Assembly: GCF_004564235.1 (NCBI RefSeq)
Contig: NZ_SOMN01000010.1
Span: 62,001-126,000 of the forward strand
Reading direction: 5' to 3'
Length of the DNA: 64,000 nt
Origin: Cohnella luojiensis
GTDB taxonomy: Bacteria > Bacillota > Bacilli > Paenibacillales > Paenibacillaceae
The notes beneath the pieces are model-generated. The model made no database searches. It was not told the origin of the DNA and saw only the letters and a program-made list of their open reading frames with translations. Of this stretch, positions 8,554 through 17,665 are shown piece by piece. Numbering within the stretch: position 1 is the first letter of the stretch; every line of letters begins with the position of its first letter. The position numbers were made by a program, and so were the translations under genes.

Positions 8554-9441
8554 CTATTTTTCGACAAAAAGCGGCTGGGAAAACGCGGAATACCCGCCTT
8601 CCAAATAGACGGCGATGCGCACGTATCCTTCGTCGCCCTTGCACTCGTATTTCGCTTGTTTGATTCTGCCCGTCGTTTCCTGCAGCACCCGTCCGTCTTT
8701 ACCGAAGAACGTGACGTATTTGTACATTTTGTCCAGCAGCTCATTCGAACGAAGATCGACCACTACAGTATCGTCTTCCACTTGGATCGCATCGAACCCG
8801 TATCCCGTAGAAACGTAAAAGTTGCCTTTCACGATCGCGTCGACGATCGCTTCGTTCGTGTTTTCCATGGCCATGACCATGTTCCAAGCCCGCTTCTCTT
8901 GACCGTATACATGGGAGTCGTCGTTTCCGAAGCCCCACACCTTACGTCCGGCGGACAACAGCGCGTCCCATTTGTCAAAGGCGATATCGTACTCCGGGTT
9001 GCCGTCGCCGTTATAAACCTCAACCCCAAGAAAATTTTCCATCTTAAACATGTCATCCAATTTCCAAAAATTAGAAAAGTAACGATTCGGATGCACGAGT
9101 ACCGCGAATCCGCCGTTTGCCGCCGTTAAATCCACGAAGCGTTGATAGTTCTCGATCGTAAACTCGCTGCTGTAGTTTTCCATGATGCTATGAGGAGGAT
9201 TGACGAGCAACATATGCGTTTGCCTGCTGCTAACCTCGATTGCTTCGAAGACGGTTGGAATTTCCCTTTCCCCTTCGTGTTTCGTGATTTTGTCATGATC
9301 GGAAATGCCGAGAAAATCGTATCCCCCGTACATTTTGTAAACCGTCTCCAGCGGAAACCAGCCGTCGCTATTGGTCGTGTGGTTATGGAAGCTTCCTCTT
9401 AGCCATTTTCCCGTTATTTCGTACGGATTCCAGATCTTCAT
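8554..9441 (-). CDS. PHP-domain metal-dependent phosphoesterase
   Basis: 295 residues from ATG at 9441 (GGAAGGAAATAAGG upstream). PHP proteins hydrolyse phosphate esters with up to three metals. Metal ligands are visible as HNHTTNSDG (H-x-H), DFLGISDHDK, and later VLVHPNR and the C-terminal D-x-H in FGNDDSHVY. A small beta domain follows from about residue 210. It lies directly after the second permease gene (32-base gap). With the metallophosphoesterase at 4032 it makes two unrelated phosphoesterases in one sugar operon, so a phosphorylated substrate or intermediate is likely (inference). Confidence 0.85.
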   Translation of the reverse strand: MKIWNPYEITGKWLRGSFHNHTTNSDGWFPLETVYKMYGGYDFLGISDHDKITKHEGEREIPTVFEAIEVSSRQTHMLLVNPPHSIMENYSSEFTIENYQRFVDLTAANGGFAVLVHPNRYFSNFWKLDDMFKMENFLGVEVYNGDGNPEYDIAFDKWDALLSAGRKVWGFGNDDSHVYGQEKRAWNMVMAMENTNEAIVDAIVKGNFYVSTGYGFDAIQVEDDTVVVDLRSNELLDKMYKYVTFFGKDGRVLQETTGRIKQAKYECKGDEGYVRIAVYLEGGYSAFSQPLFVEK

Positions 9442-9473
9442 CCTTATTTCCTTCCTCTCCTCTCCCGGCTGCA

Positions 9474-10382
9474 TTACTCTTTCATCGAACCGATCATGAT
9501 TCCTTTGGCAAAATATCGTTGCACGAACGGATAGATGATGATGATCGGAGCGACGACGACGATGATCGTTGCCATTTTAAGCGAATTCCCCGTAATCTGG
9601 ATTCTTTCAAGCATGTCGTAGTTAGCTCCTGCAGCCTGGTTCAGCGTATCCCGCATAGCTTCCGCGCTCATCAGCATCTCTTGAAGCAGAGTGGACAGCG
9701 GTCGAAGATCCGCCTTGCGGATGAAGAAGGCGCCGGTAAACCAATCGTTCCAGTGGCCGACGGCGGTAAACAAGCCAATGACGGCGATAACCGGCCGGCT
9801 TAGCGGCATGATAATGCGCAAAAAGATCGAAAAATCGTTATATCCGTCTATTCGCGCTGATTCTTCCAGACTGGGATGAATCTGTTGGAAGAATGTACGA
9901 ATGATGATCAAGTTCCATGCGCTATACAAGCCCGGGATAACATAGACCCAGATGTTGTTCGTCAGATGGACCGACTTCAACAGCATGTAATAGGGGATAA
10001 TGCCCCCGCTGAACAGCATCGTAAAGAAAATGAACATCATGAAAAACTTGCCGCCCGGAAGCGTTTTGCTCTTTAACGCGTAAGCGGCCATCGCGGTTAG
10101 AAATACGCTTGCGACCGTGCCTACGACCGTGCGGAAGATCGAGATTCCGAATGCGCTCGCGATATTGGAGGCTTCGAATACCTTGTTGAAATTATCCAAT
10201 GACCAGATTCTCGGCCAGAAGTAAATACCGCCTCTCTCCGCGTCTTTGCCGGGGTTAAAAGCAAGCGCAAAGATATTCAGGAAAGGAAGGATGATCGACA
10301 AACACATCAAGGCAATAAGCAAGTAGTTGACGGCCTTGAACACCTTCTCGCCAACGCTGAGCCTATAAAATTCGTTTCCCAC
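9474..10382 (-). CDS. Sugar ABC transporter permease, LplC/YtcP type
   Basis: 302 residues, six predicted membrane helices, start GTG at 10382 behind GGAGGAGGGAG. It is the second inner-membrane subunit of a CUT1-type importer. The coupling (EAA) loop is visible around residues 185-215 (SLEESARIDGYNDFSIFLRI). The C-terminus ends FAKGIMIGSMKE, typical of LplC relatives. Partners are the permease at 12286-13236 and the binding protein at 10456-12177. No ATP-binding subunit is encoded here; such importers usually share an MsmX-like ATPase. Confidence 0.92.
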   Translation of the reverse strand: MGNEFYRLSVGEKVFKAVNYLLIALMCLSIILPFLNIFALAFNPGKDAERGGIYFWPRIWSLDNFNKVFEASNIASAFGISIFRTVVGTVASVFLTAMAAYALKSKTLPGGKFFMMFIFFTMLFSGGIIPYYMLLKSVHLTNNIWVYVIPGLYSAWNLIIIRTFFQQIHPSLEESARIDGYNDFSIFLRIIMPLSRPVIAVIGLFTAVGHWNDWFTGAFFIRKADLRPLSTLLQEMLMSAEAMRDTLNQAAGANYDMLERIQITGNSLKMATIIVVVAPIIIIYPFVQRYFAKGIMIGSMKE

Positions 10383-10455
10383 TTGCTCCCTCCTCCTCTA
10401 GGAAGGAAAGGCGGTTCATCCGAACGCGCGGATAAACCGCCCAACCATCGTTATC

Positions 10456-12177
10456 TTACAGCTTTACCGGAGTTTTCGGATCGGCGTTCTTTTCTCCGAC
10501 CAGCTTCAAATAATCGTCCAGTCCGGCTGCTTTCAGTTGCTTCAGAGCGCTATCCAAAATTTTCTTCGCTTCGTCCGCGGTCTTGCTGTAATAAGCTCGG
10601 ATAAGGTTTTCGTTGTAGCTGTCCAATGCGGATTTGAGCTCCGTGCTTCTATCGAATTCGCCGAGGAAAGAGGTCGGCGTGTACGCATCGACGACTTTGG
10701 CGTTTTTACGCTTCTCGTCAAAGTTCCAGTATTCGATGAGCTTTTGAGCACCTTGATTTACGCCTTTTCTCAGTTTGTCGCCGTATTCCATTTCTCCGAA
10801 ATCGGCCATGAAGTCGATGTCCGTGCCTCCGAGCAACTCTCCCCAGTTGTTGCCTACGCCCGCAAAGCCAAGCTTCTTCGCTTCGTTCGGGTCTTTTTCT
10901 TTCAGGTCGAGAACTTCCTGTTTCACAAGCGGGAAGCCGTCAGCACCGAGCGTGTAGTCGCGACCCTCCAAACCGTATTTCCAGAGAAGCTTACCTTCTT
11001 TGCTAGCTAGGAAGTCTGCGAGTTTAACGACTTCCTCCGGTTTTTTCGTCGTGGCCGGAATGGCCCACGCGGAGTATCCGGATTTGAAGTCGACTTGCAT
11101 TTGGTAAGGACCGTCCACTTGATTGATCGGTCCAAGCGGAATGTAATGCATGTCTTGGTTGTATTCTTGATAGTTGTGCGTATCGGCGATAATCGCCCAG
11201 GAGCCGTTCAATGCGCCTTCCGTTGCGCGGCTTTCGTCGATCGTGAAGAATTCCGGATGAATCAGCTTTTCTTTGAGCAGCTTTTGGACATACTCCACTT
11301 TCTTCAAAGCAAATTCCGTTTCCGCTTCGTGAAGGATTTTGCCTTCTTTGGATTGTTTGATCCGCTGGTCATCGGCGCCCCACTCCAAATCGTTGAACAA
11401 GGCTCCGACTTCTTTACCGCCCCAGTATGCCGGACCGATCGGGGTAACGGCACCGCCGTTGTTGTCTTTGAAATTGCCTTCTTTGATCTTTTTAGCCAGA
11501 TCGTACAGCTGAGCGGTCGACGTGATCGTGCGCGGGTCGATTCCGAGCGAGTCCGCGATGTCCTTGCGGATGTAAGGACCGCCAACGTATTTGCGGGTTT
11601 GATATCCGCCTTGGCGGTTAACGTTCATATGGACGAAATAGGAGGACCCGTTAAATTCCGGGCGGAACATGACTCCGAACTTCGTATCCAGGGGCAAGAA
11701 ATCCTCTTCCAGATATTTGCTGTATACCTTCGTATTCTTAAGCAACGGAGTCAAATCCGTAAACATGCCTTCGCGTCCCGCTTTCAACACTACCGGCATT
11801 TCTGGCCTGCCGCTGTTATTGAGGTAGAAAGCAACGAAATCCGGCAAGTCGTTCGCCGCGATGCCTGCAATCAAGCCGTCGATGGAATGTTCGGCTTTCA
11901 TGATTTCGATTTCGAAATCGATCCCCGTTTGCTCCTTGATTTTCGCTTTGATTTCCGGATTCATATCTTCCGTGTAATCGTCGGTACCCATGAATACAAG
12001 TCCTTTGATCTTGCGATCGGCAATCCAAGTCGCCGGTTTCCCTTCAGGCGCAACCGAAGCCGTGCCGCTAGCGGCAGGATCAGCGTTGTTGTTACCGTTG
12101 TTGCCGTTGGAGCAACCCGCGATCAGCATTGCCGCCATCAAAGGAATCGCAAAATACTTTGCCCATTTCTTGCTCAT
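10456..12177 (-). CDS. Extracellular sugar-binding lipoprotein of the ABC importer (LplA-like)
   Basis: 573 residues. A lipoprotein signal peptide ends in MLIAGC, with the anchor Cys near residue 22, then a Asn-rich linker (NGNNGNNNAD). The large size and the pattern (AIPATTKKPEEVVKLADFLA near the C-terminus) fit the family 1 solute-binding proteins of Paenibacillus lpl-type systems. It presents the sugar ligand to the two permeases encoded on both sides. Just upstream lies a cre-like site (12277-12292), so this gene may have extra transcription of its own. The ligand cannot be read from sequence; the fucosidase context suggests a fucosylated saccharide. Confidence 0.9.
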   Translation of the reverse strand: MSKKWAKYFAIPLMAAMLIAGCSNGNNGNNNADPAASGTASVAPEGKPATWIADRKIKGLVFMGTDDYTEDMNPEIKAKIKEQTGIDFEIEIMKAEHSIDGLIAGIAANDLPDFVAFYLNNSGRPEMPVVLKAGREGMFTDLTPLLKNTKVYSKYLEEDFLPLDTKFGVMFRPEFNGSSYFVHMNVNRQGGYQTRKYVGGPYIRKDIADSLGIDPRTITSTAQLYDLAKKIKEGNFKDNNGGAVTPIGPAYWGGKEVGALFNDLEWGADDQRIKQSKEGKILHEAETEFALKKVEYVQKLLKEKLIHPEFFTIDESRATEGALNGSWAIIADTHNYQEYNQDMHYIPLGPINQVDGPYQMQVDFKSGYSAWAIPATTKKPEEVVKLADFLASKEGKLLWKYGLEGRDYTLGADGFPLVKQEVLDLKEKDPNEAKKLGFAGVGNNWGELLGGTDIDFMADFGEMEYGDKLRKGVNQGAQKLIEYWNFDEKRKNAKVVDAYTPTSFLGEFDRSTELKSALDSYNENLIRAYYSKTADEAKKILDSALKQLKAAGLDDYLKLVGEKNADPKTPVKL

Positions 12178-12276
12178 GCGTTTTTTCCCCTTTTCGAAAA
12201 ATGATTTTTATGAAATACGCCAAAAGGCGTCTCCCACCGGATGGATGGTCTAGAAAATCGGTATGGGATCGTTATC

Positions 12277-12292
12277 ATGGAAACGTTACCAT
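12277..12292. promoter_or_regulatory. cre-like site between permease and binding-protein genes
   Basis: ATGGAAACGTTACCAT fits the catabolite-responsive element consensus WTGNAANCGNWWNCAW at every defined position. It overlaps the stop codon of the permease gene and is about 100 bases before the binding-protein start. CcpA could repress from here, or the distal LacI protein could bind, as the core is like the palindrome at 13266. Confidence 0.55.
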
Positions 12293-13236
12293 AAGGAAGT
12301 ATCAGAAACCTTGCGTGAGATGCGATTCGCCATAATGACCAAAATCAGTCCGATTAAACCCTGTAGCATGCCCACCGCGGTTGCGTATCCGTACTGGCCG
12401 CCTTGCAGACCGACGCGGATAATATAGGTGTCCAAAATATCGGAGAGCTGCATGTTGCCCGGTGTTCGAAGCAAGTAAAGCTGGTCGAACCCGGCGGACA
12501 AGATATTACCCAAAGACAAGATGAAAAGAATTACGATAGTGGGTGTGATCGAAGGCAGCGTAATATTCCAAACTTCACGGAGCTTGCTGGCTCCATCGAT
12601 TTTTGCCGCTTCGTACATGTCGGGATTAACTCCTGAAATCGCTGCCATATAGATGATCGAGTCCCAACCGATAGACTTCCATAGATGGCTTCCGAACATG
12701 ATTTGGTAAAAGTATTTCGGCTCCATCATGTAGAAGGTGCTTCCGTCCCCGCCCATATTGGATATGACTTGGTTAAGCAAGCCGGTGTCCGGAGCGAGTA
12801 TCCGCTGTATCAGTCCGACCACGACGACCCAGGAGATAAAGTGCGGCAAGTAAAGCACGCTTTGCGATACGTTCTTGAACCATTTGGAGCGTACTTCATT
12901 AAACATAAGTGCCAGTATGATGGGAAACGGCAAGTATAGAAATAATTTCATTCCGCTTATGATAAGAGTGTTCTTGACTAAATCTCTGCTTTGGTAGGAG
13001 TTGAAAAAGGTTTGAAAATACTCCAGCCCCACCCAAGGACTTCCCGTAATTCCTTTGTTGAACTTGTATTCCTTGAAGGCCAACAATAAACCGCCCATCG
13101 GAATGTACGCAAATACGACGAAGAACACGATACACGGCAACAACATGTAGTACAAATAGCGGTGCTGCAAAATGCTTTTCCATAACGCGCTTTTCGGCTT
13201 TGCCAGCTTCAACGGCGATGATGCTGTTTGTTGCAT
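12286..13236 (-). CDS. Sugar ABC transporter permease, LplB type
   Basis: 316 residues from ATG at 13236 (GAAGGTGA upstream). A longer frame back to 13368 is open, but it runs through the palindromic operator and lacks a good ribosome site. Six membrane helices are expected, starting YLYYMLLPCIVFFVVFAYIP. The coupling loop is visible as DMYEAAKIDGASKLREVWNI. It is the first gene of the importer set and probably of the whole operon that runs down to the M17 gene at 2587. Confidence 0.92.
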   Translation of the reverse strand: MQQTASSPLKLAKPKSALWKSILQHRYLYYMLLPCIVFFVVFAYIPMGGLLLAFKEYKFNKGITGSPWVGLEYFQTFFNSYQSRDLVKNTLIISGMKLFLYLPFPIILALMFNEVRSKWFKNVSQSVLYLPHFISWVVVVGLIQRILAPDTGLLNQVISNMGGDGSTFYMMEPKYFYQIMFGSHLWKSIGWDSIIYMAAISGVNPDMYEAAKIDGASKLREVWNITLPSITPTIVILFILSLGNILSAGFDQLYLLRTPGNMQLSDILDTYIIRVGLQGGQYGYATAVGMLQGLIGLILVIMANRISRKVSDTSLW

Positions 13237-13265
13237 AAGTAGGGAATCACCTTCTTCGGATAAAA

Positions 13266-13283
13266 TATGGTATCGATACCATA
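13266..13283. promoter_or_regulatory. LacI-type operator, perfect 18-bp palindrome
   Basis: TATGGTATCGATACCATA is fully self-complementary with a central CG, the usual form of LacI/GalR operators. It is 30 bases upstream of the first permease start, so a bound repressor would block the operon. The LacI gene at 7467 within the same operon is the likely partner (inference). Confidence 0.65.
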
Positions 13284-13615
13284 GTGAGACCACGCCACTA
13301 ATAATCCTTAGCAAATCACCCTCTTCACGTAATATACATGTCTTTCCTCTTTTCGATTGACCGTTCAACTCTTACCGCAAATTATCCTGAATTGAGCATA
13401 TGATTATAAAATGGTTAGTACAAGTCATGAATGGTTAGTTACAAGTAAACTTTCTGTAAATTCTCACTGACTATAAAAGCAGCGAGTTGTATGCCGCGTT
13501 TTCTGGAATCGCTACCATGTCAATCAAAAAAAGAGAGTCGAATTAAAAGAAAGCGCTTACTTTTAGTTGATTATATCAGATATATGATCTAATTGCTACA
13601 GCCTATTCTTTGTTT
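13284..13615. promoter_or_regulatory. Upstream control region of the sugar operon
   Basis: About 330 bases without a gene between MgtC and the first permease. I see no clear -35/-10 pair. A second cre-like sequence, AAGAAAGCGCTTACTT at 13547-13562, keeps the GAAAGCGCTTAC core but misses two outer consensus positions. Together with 12277 it suggests carbon catabolite control. Confidence 0.35.
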
Positions 13616-14362
13616 TTAATAAATTCCATAAGAATTCGAAGATACGCCTTCTGTCTCCAAACTCATTACGCCTTCCATGTAAGCCAATGCGGCGATTGCA
13701 TCCTCGTAGTTTTGGATTTTCTTTAATTTCAACTGAATTCGAATGACAAAAAAACGATTGCTTTGTTGATCGCCCGTTTCATCGTTCTCGATCGTCAGTT
13801 TGTTGATTTGCAGCCCGCTTCGATTCAAATGCGCCAATACAAGATTGAGGCCGGACGACGATTTATCCATTTTGATTAAAAGCTCGCGCACCTTTTTCGT
13901 TCGGGAGAACAGCTTCTCGACTTTGTTCAACGCAAACAAGCTCATCACCACCAGGAAGGTCGCTATGAATGCACCGTAGTAAAAACCAGCTCCCGCAGCA
14001 AGTCCAATTGCCGCGGACACCCATAAGGAAGCTGCGGTTGTTAGTCCGGACACCCCAAGTCCCGTCCGCAGAATCGTGCCCGCACCAAGAAAACCGATGC
14101 CGCTGATCACTTGCGCGGCCAATCGTGCCGGGTCCAAACGAACATTCGGCTCCGAGGCGAAATCGGAAAATCCGTACATCGATAATAAAACAATGACCGC
14201 AGAGCCAAGGCAAACCAGGATATGCGTCCGAAAGCCGGCGGAATGCCCGCCAAGCTCACGCTCGAGTCCGATCAAACCGCCTAGCGCCAAAGCCAGCAAT
14301 AGTCTAAGCGTCATCTCCGTTAAGCTAATTTGCCACACGGTTGGATCATAAATAAGCTCCAT
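13616..14362 (-). CDS. MgtC/SapB-family membrane protein
   Basis: 248 residues. MgtC-type N-terminal half with four to five membrane helices: LRLLLALALGGLIGLERE, then AGFRTHILVCLGSAVIVL, the family landmarks, and GIGFLGAGTILR. The C-terminal 90 residues form a soluble ACT-like domain. MgtC proteins are tied to magnesium homeostasis and membrane potential rather than proven transport. The ribosome site AAAGGATGA overlaps the stop codon of the histidinol phosphatase gene seven bases upstream, so the two genes are cotranscribed. Confidence 0.9.
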   Translation of the reverse strand: MELIYDPTVWQISLTEMTLRLLLALALGGLIGLERELGGHSAGFRTHILVCLGSAVIVLLSMYGFSDFASEPNVRLDPARLAAQVISGIGFLGAGTILRTGLGVSGLTTAASLWVSAAIGLAAGAGFYYGAFIATFLVVMSLFALNKVEKLFSRTKKVRELLIKMDKSSSGLNLVLAHLNRSGLQINKLTIENDETGDQQSNRFFVIRIQLKLKKIQNYEDAIAALAYMEGVMSLETEGVSSNSYGIY

Positions 14363-14368
14363 AGTGTC

Positions 14369-15370
14369 TCATCCTTTAAGCGGCAATGTTTTACGTACTC
14401 CTCGCTCGAAATAAACGACTTCTTCGTAACCGACCTCCCGGGCTAGCGAGGCGGCTTGCTCCAGCATCGTGCCAATATCATCCGGAAAATGGGAGTCGGA
14501 GCTTAACGTAATGGGAACGCCATATTGCTGAATAATGCGCAGAAAAGCCGGGCTCGGACACATTTCCTTGACCGGATAACGATAGGCAAGGCCGGTATTA
14601 ATCTCCGTTGCTACATCCGCCTCTTTCATTGCCGCAGCCACTTCTTCATACATCCGAAGCAACGATGCCTCCTCAGGGCGATAATCGAACACCTTCAGAT
14701 TATCCGGATGGGCGATGATATCGAACAAATCGCTGCGAATCGCTCCCAAAAGGTGATCGAACAGCTTACGATAAAGGGCGACCAGATCTTGTCCTTCGAA
14801 CAATTCTTTCGTCTGCGGATTATCGAAACCCCACCCGTCAATAAAATGCACGGACCCGACGACATAATCGAGGTCGAATTGTCCAAGCAACGCGCCGAGA
14901 TCTTGTTCTCCGCTCGGGAAATAGTCCGCTTCAACGCCGAGGGAAATCGGATGTCCGTCTTGTTGGGCTTGGCGCACCGCGGCCAAGAAAGGTTCAATGG
15001 AGCCGATGCATACCCGATCTAACCAATATTGCTGCAATTTCCCTAATTCTGAATCGTCCACGATCATATACTTCTCGTAATAAGAGCGAAACTCCGTAAA
15101 TCGATATAGATGATCCACGATACCGAATTTTTGAATACCTTGACGTTTGCCCCGTTCTATATAATGGGACAACCATTCCTGGGAGAAGCAACCTTGCTCA
15201 AGTCTTTCCGTCAGCTTTCTATTCAACTCTTCCATCCACTCCAAAGAGTGCCGTCGGGCCCGAAAGCCTTGACGGTTTTCCTCTAGCGTCTCGATTGCTT
15301 TGGCCGTCCTTCTAAGCCAATCGATGGAATACGGTCCTTCTTCCAAGTGAAAATGGAAATCAACGATCAT
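14369..15370 (-). CDS. Histidinol-phosphatase-like protein, PHP family
   Basis: 333 residues from ATG at 15370 (GGAGGAGGAAG upstream). PHP fold: VDFHFHLEEG (H-x-H), IQKFGIVDHLYR, SLGVEADYF, VVGSVHFIDGW, IIAHPDNLKVF and SSDSHFPDDIG supply the metal ligands seen in HisK of B. subtilis. HisK removes phosphate from L-histidinol phosphate in histidine synthesis. No other his gene is here, so the exact substrate is not certain. It leads a two-gene unit with mgtC. Confidence 0.8.
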   Translation of the reverse strand: MIVDFHFHLEEGPYSIDWLRRTAKAIETLEENRQGFRARRHSLEWMEELNRKLTERLEQGCFSQEWLSHYIERGKRQGIQKFGIVDHLYRFTEFRSYYEKYMIVDDSELGKLQQYWLDRVCIGSIEPFLAAVRQAQQDGHPISLGVEADYFPSGEQDLGALLGQFDLDYVVGSVHFIDGWGFDNPQTKELFEGQDLVALYRKLFDHLLGAIRSDLFDIIAHPDNLKVFDYRPEEASLLRMYEEVAAAMKEADVATEINTGLAYRYPVKEMCPSPAFLRIIQQYGVPITLSSDSHFPDDIGTMLEQAASLAREVGYEEVVYFERGVRKTLPLKG

Positions 15371-15425
15371 TCGCAACTTCCTCCTCCTGCAATGGTATCG
15401 ATTTCAGATCGATATTTCCATCAGT

Positions 15426-15473
15426 AGAAAAAGAGGCATGTATAACCCTTTTTTGGGGTGTCATCCATGCCTC
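15426..15473 (-). terminator. Terminator after the Gfo/Idh/MocA gene
   Basis: GAGGCATG (15433-15440) pairs with CATGCCTC (15466-15473), with an inner ACCC/GGGT pairing, and is followed on the minus strand by TTTTT. It separates the oxidoreductase unit from hisK-mgtC. Confidence 0.75.
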
Positions 15474-15491
15474 GATTACCACCGGAAATGA

Positions 15492-16574
15492 TTAATTCGG
15501 GAGCTCGATCGAGACTTCGCGTCTGGCTTCTGCCGACCGAAGAACCCCGTCGATAATCGCTTGTTGGATAAGGATTTGCTCTCCCGGAATCGGCGCGGGA
15601 CGTCCATCGCGAACCGCCTCGGCGAAGTCCCTTACTTTCTCGTCGAACAGGTTAAGCTTATGCCCGATCAGAGGAATCGGGGTCTGAGTATGTCCGCCGT
15701 ATTCATCGTGGAACAGCGACATCTCGCCGATCGCTCCATCCCAGACTCCGGACCATGGACCTCTGCCGGCAGGCGTGACTTTAAGTCCCGCGTCGGTTCC
15801 CAGGAACATCGTCGCTCCGAGCGTGTCCATATGCATCGCCCAAGAAATCTTGAATTGAAGGACCAGATCGTTCTCGAATCGTACCATAGCCACGCCGAAA
15901 TCTTCGACTTCGAATTTGCTCGCTTCCGGATGATAGAGCGGATTGCGACCGAAATGGTTCGATGTGAACGCGGATACGGTTAATGGACGAGGGTAACCCA
16001 TGGCATTAAGCGCCATATCCAGCGAGTAACACCCGATATCCGCCATTGCGCCGGCACCTGCCAGTTTCTTGCTAATGAATGTTCCTCCCGGCATACCGCG
16101 GCGGCGTCCGCCGCCTGTCTCCGCATAATATACCTTGCCTAGACGTCCGGATTGAACGATGTCCTGCAATAGCTTCATGTTAGGATCATAGCGAGGCTGG
16201 AACCCTAAGGTCAGCATGTTGCCCGTCTCGCGAGCCACTTGCGTCATCTCTAGCGCTTCTTGGAATGTAACGGACATCGGCTTTTCCAGAAGTACCTGCT
16301 TGCCGGCGCGCAACGCGTCAACCGTCGTCACATGGTGCGATACGTTAGGAGTACAGATGCTTACGCCATCGAGATCTTGCTCCAATAACTTCTGATGTCC
16401 ATCGTAGGCTGCCGCCCCTACGAGCTGCTCCGCCTCGACGAACTGTCCGGCTTTCCCCGGGATTACGTCCGCAACCGCAACGATCTCTACGAACGGCAAC
16501 TTTCTGTAAGCAGATACGTGGGCTCTGGCGATTCCGCCGCTTCCGATGATTCCGATCCGTAAATTTTTACTCAT
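15492..16574 (-). CDS. Gfo/Idh/MocA-family NAD(P)-dependent oxidoreductase
   Basis: 360 residues. Rossmann nucleotide-binding motif at residues 8-14 (GIIGSGGIARAH), then the family marker EKPMSVT with the catalytic-site Lys. The C-terminal half is the usual open beta-sheet domain (GGGRRRGMPGGTFISKKLAG, ADIGCYSLDMAL). Such enzymes oxidise or reduce sugars, inositols or their derivatives. It lies 20 bases after an AraC regulator gene and ends at a terminator, so it is the last gene of a three-gene unit with a second enzyme of the same family. Confidence 0.9.
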   Translation of the reverse strand: MSKNLRIGIIGSGGIARAHVSAYRKLPFVEIVAVADVIPGKAGQFVEAEQLVGAAAYDGHQKLLEQDLDGVSICTPNVSHHVTTVDALRAGKQVLLEKPMSVTFQEALEMTQVARETGNMLTLGFQPRYDPNMKLLQDIVQSGRLGKVYYAETGGGRRRGMPGGTFISKKLAGAGAMADIGCYSLDMALNAMGYPRPLTVSAFTSNHFGRNPLYHPEASKFEVEDFGVAMVRFENDLVLQFKISWAMHMDTLGATMFLGTDAGLKVTPAGRGPWSGVWDGAIGEMSLFHDEYGGHTQTPIPLIGHKLNLFDEKVRDFAEAVRDGRPAPIPGEQILIQQAIIDGVLRSAEARREVSIELPN

Positions 16575-16594
16575 GATAATTCGCTTCCTTTTCT

Positions 16595-17641
16595 CTAATT
16601 AATGGATTTAAACGTTCCGCGAGCTTCTCCGGTATGCATCCGGCGATAGGCCGTCGGAGTAACCTCATACTTGCCCTTGAACACGGGATACAGATAGTTC
16701 GGATTCGCGTAGCCGTGGTTAATCGCGATCTCTTCGATCGGCTTATCGGTGTGGATCAGCTCGGAACAGATACCGGTTAATCGGACATGCTCCAAGTAAT
16801 CGCGGAAAGTCGTCTGCCCTTCGCTGCGGAAAATCCGTTGCAATTGCCTAGGGCTAATATTAATCGTCTCCGCTACCTGCTCCAAGGAGATGGGCAAGCT
16901 CTCGTTATCCTGAATGTACTGGGTAGCCAGCATGTACCGGTGAAAATTCATGTCCCTCTCGGGAATTCCCGGCTTATCGTTCGGATTATCGAATACGCGA
17001 GTCGTCCGAAGAAGGATCTGTACGATCGCTTGCTTCATGAGCGTGTAAAATCCGGACGGCTGCTCCTCCCAGGTCCGATAAGCCTCGAGGAACCCGTTCA
17101 TCGCATGGAACCGGTCGACCACCGGAATAGCGGGAATCCGATCCAGGGAGGATATGCATTCCCTAGCTTCGCTCGCCTCTAATCCGTCTCCCCAGTTTTC
17201 CCCCTGGCGATCTCCGCCAAGAGGAACGATGTCCAGATGCAGACATAGTTCATGCATCGGATCATCCGGATCCGATTCCTGGTAGTGGACCATATCCGGT
17301 CCGGTCATGTAAAACAAGCCCTCGTGAAGATCATAGGCCTGATCAACGAGTATGACCTTCCCTTTCCCTTTCGGGATATAATGAAATTCATACTCGGAAT
17401 GCTTGTGAAAGTTAATGATCTGTCCGGGCGAGAATACCGCAAGATGGCAACGCAGCACCCGGATTCCGTAATCTCCCCAGCGAAACTGCAGCTCGAGTCG
17501 ATCCAGGGCATCCATCTTATCGGCCATTCGGGCAAAAGGAAAGGGACCGGGACTTCCGGCGAGCTTACGATCATGCGATTTCCTGGAATGGATGTCTTGC
17601 TTAACCGTATCCTCCGCCACCGTGATCCCACCCCGCTTCAT
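16595..17641 (-). CDS. AraC-family regulator with N-terminal cupin domain
   Basis: 348 residues. The N-terminal half holds a cupin-like sugar-sensing domain (INFHKHSEYEFHYIPKGKGK). The last 100 residues carry two AraC helix-turn-helix motifs (SLEQVAETINISPRQLQRIF; IEEIAINHGYANPNYLYPVF). The start is uncertain: ATG at 17641 has no clear ribosome site, while GTG at 17620 has GGGGTGGGA upstream. It lies between two Gfo/Idh/MocA genes with gaps of about 20 bases and probably regulates them. Confidence 0.88.
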   Translation of the reverse strand: MKRGGITVAEDTVKQDIHSRKSHDRKLAGSPGPFPFARMADKMDALDRLELQFRWGDYGIRVLRCHLAVFSPGQIINFHKHSEYEFHYIPKGKGKVILVDQAYDLHEGLFYMTGPDMVHYQESDPDDPMHELCLHLDIVPLGGDRQGENWGDGLEASEARECISSLDRIPAIPVVDRFHAMNGFLEAYRTWEEQPSGFYTLMKQAIVQILLRTTRVFDNPNDKPGIPERDMNFHRYMLATQYIQDNESLPISLEQVAETINISPRQLQRIFRSEGQTTFRDYLEHVRLTGICSELIHTDKPIEEIAINHGYANPNYLYPVFKGKYEVTPTAYRRMHTGEARGTFKSIN

Positions 17642-17665
17642 TTCAGACTTATCATTTCGAATGGA

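Noticed and set aside
11095-12204. 369-residue open frame on the plus strand
   Set aside because: Fully antisense to the sugar-binding lipoprotein gene, which has a lipobox and family pattern; the plus frame shows biased composition and no known motif.
15390-15420. Possible LacI-like operator upstream of hisK (ATGGTATCGAT and a spaced half)
   Set aside because: Only one half matches the 13266 palindrome; the second is displaced, so evidence is too weak.
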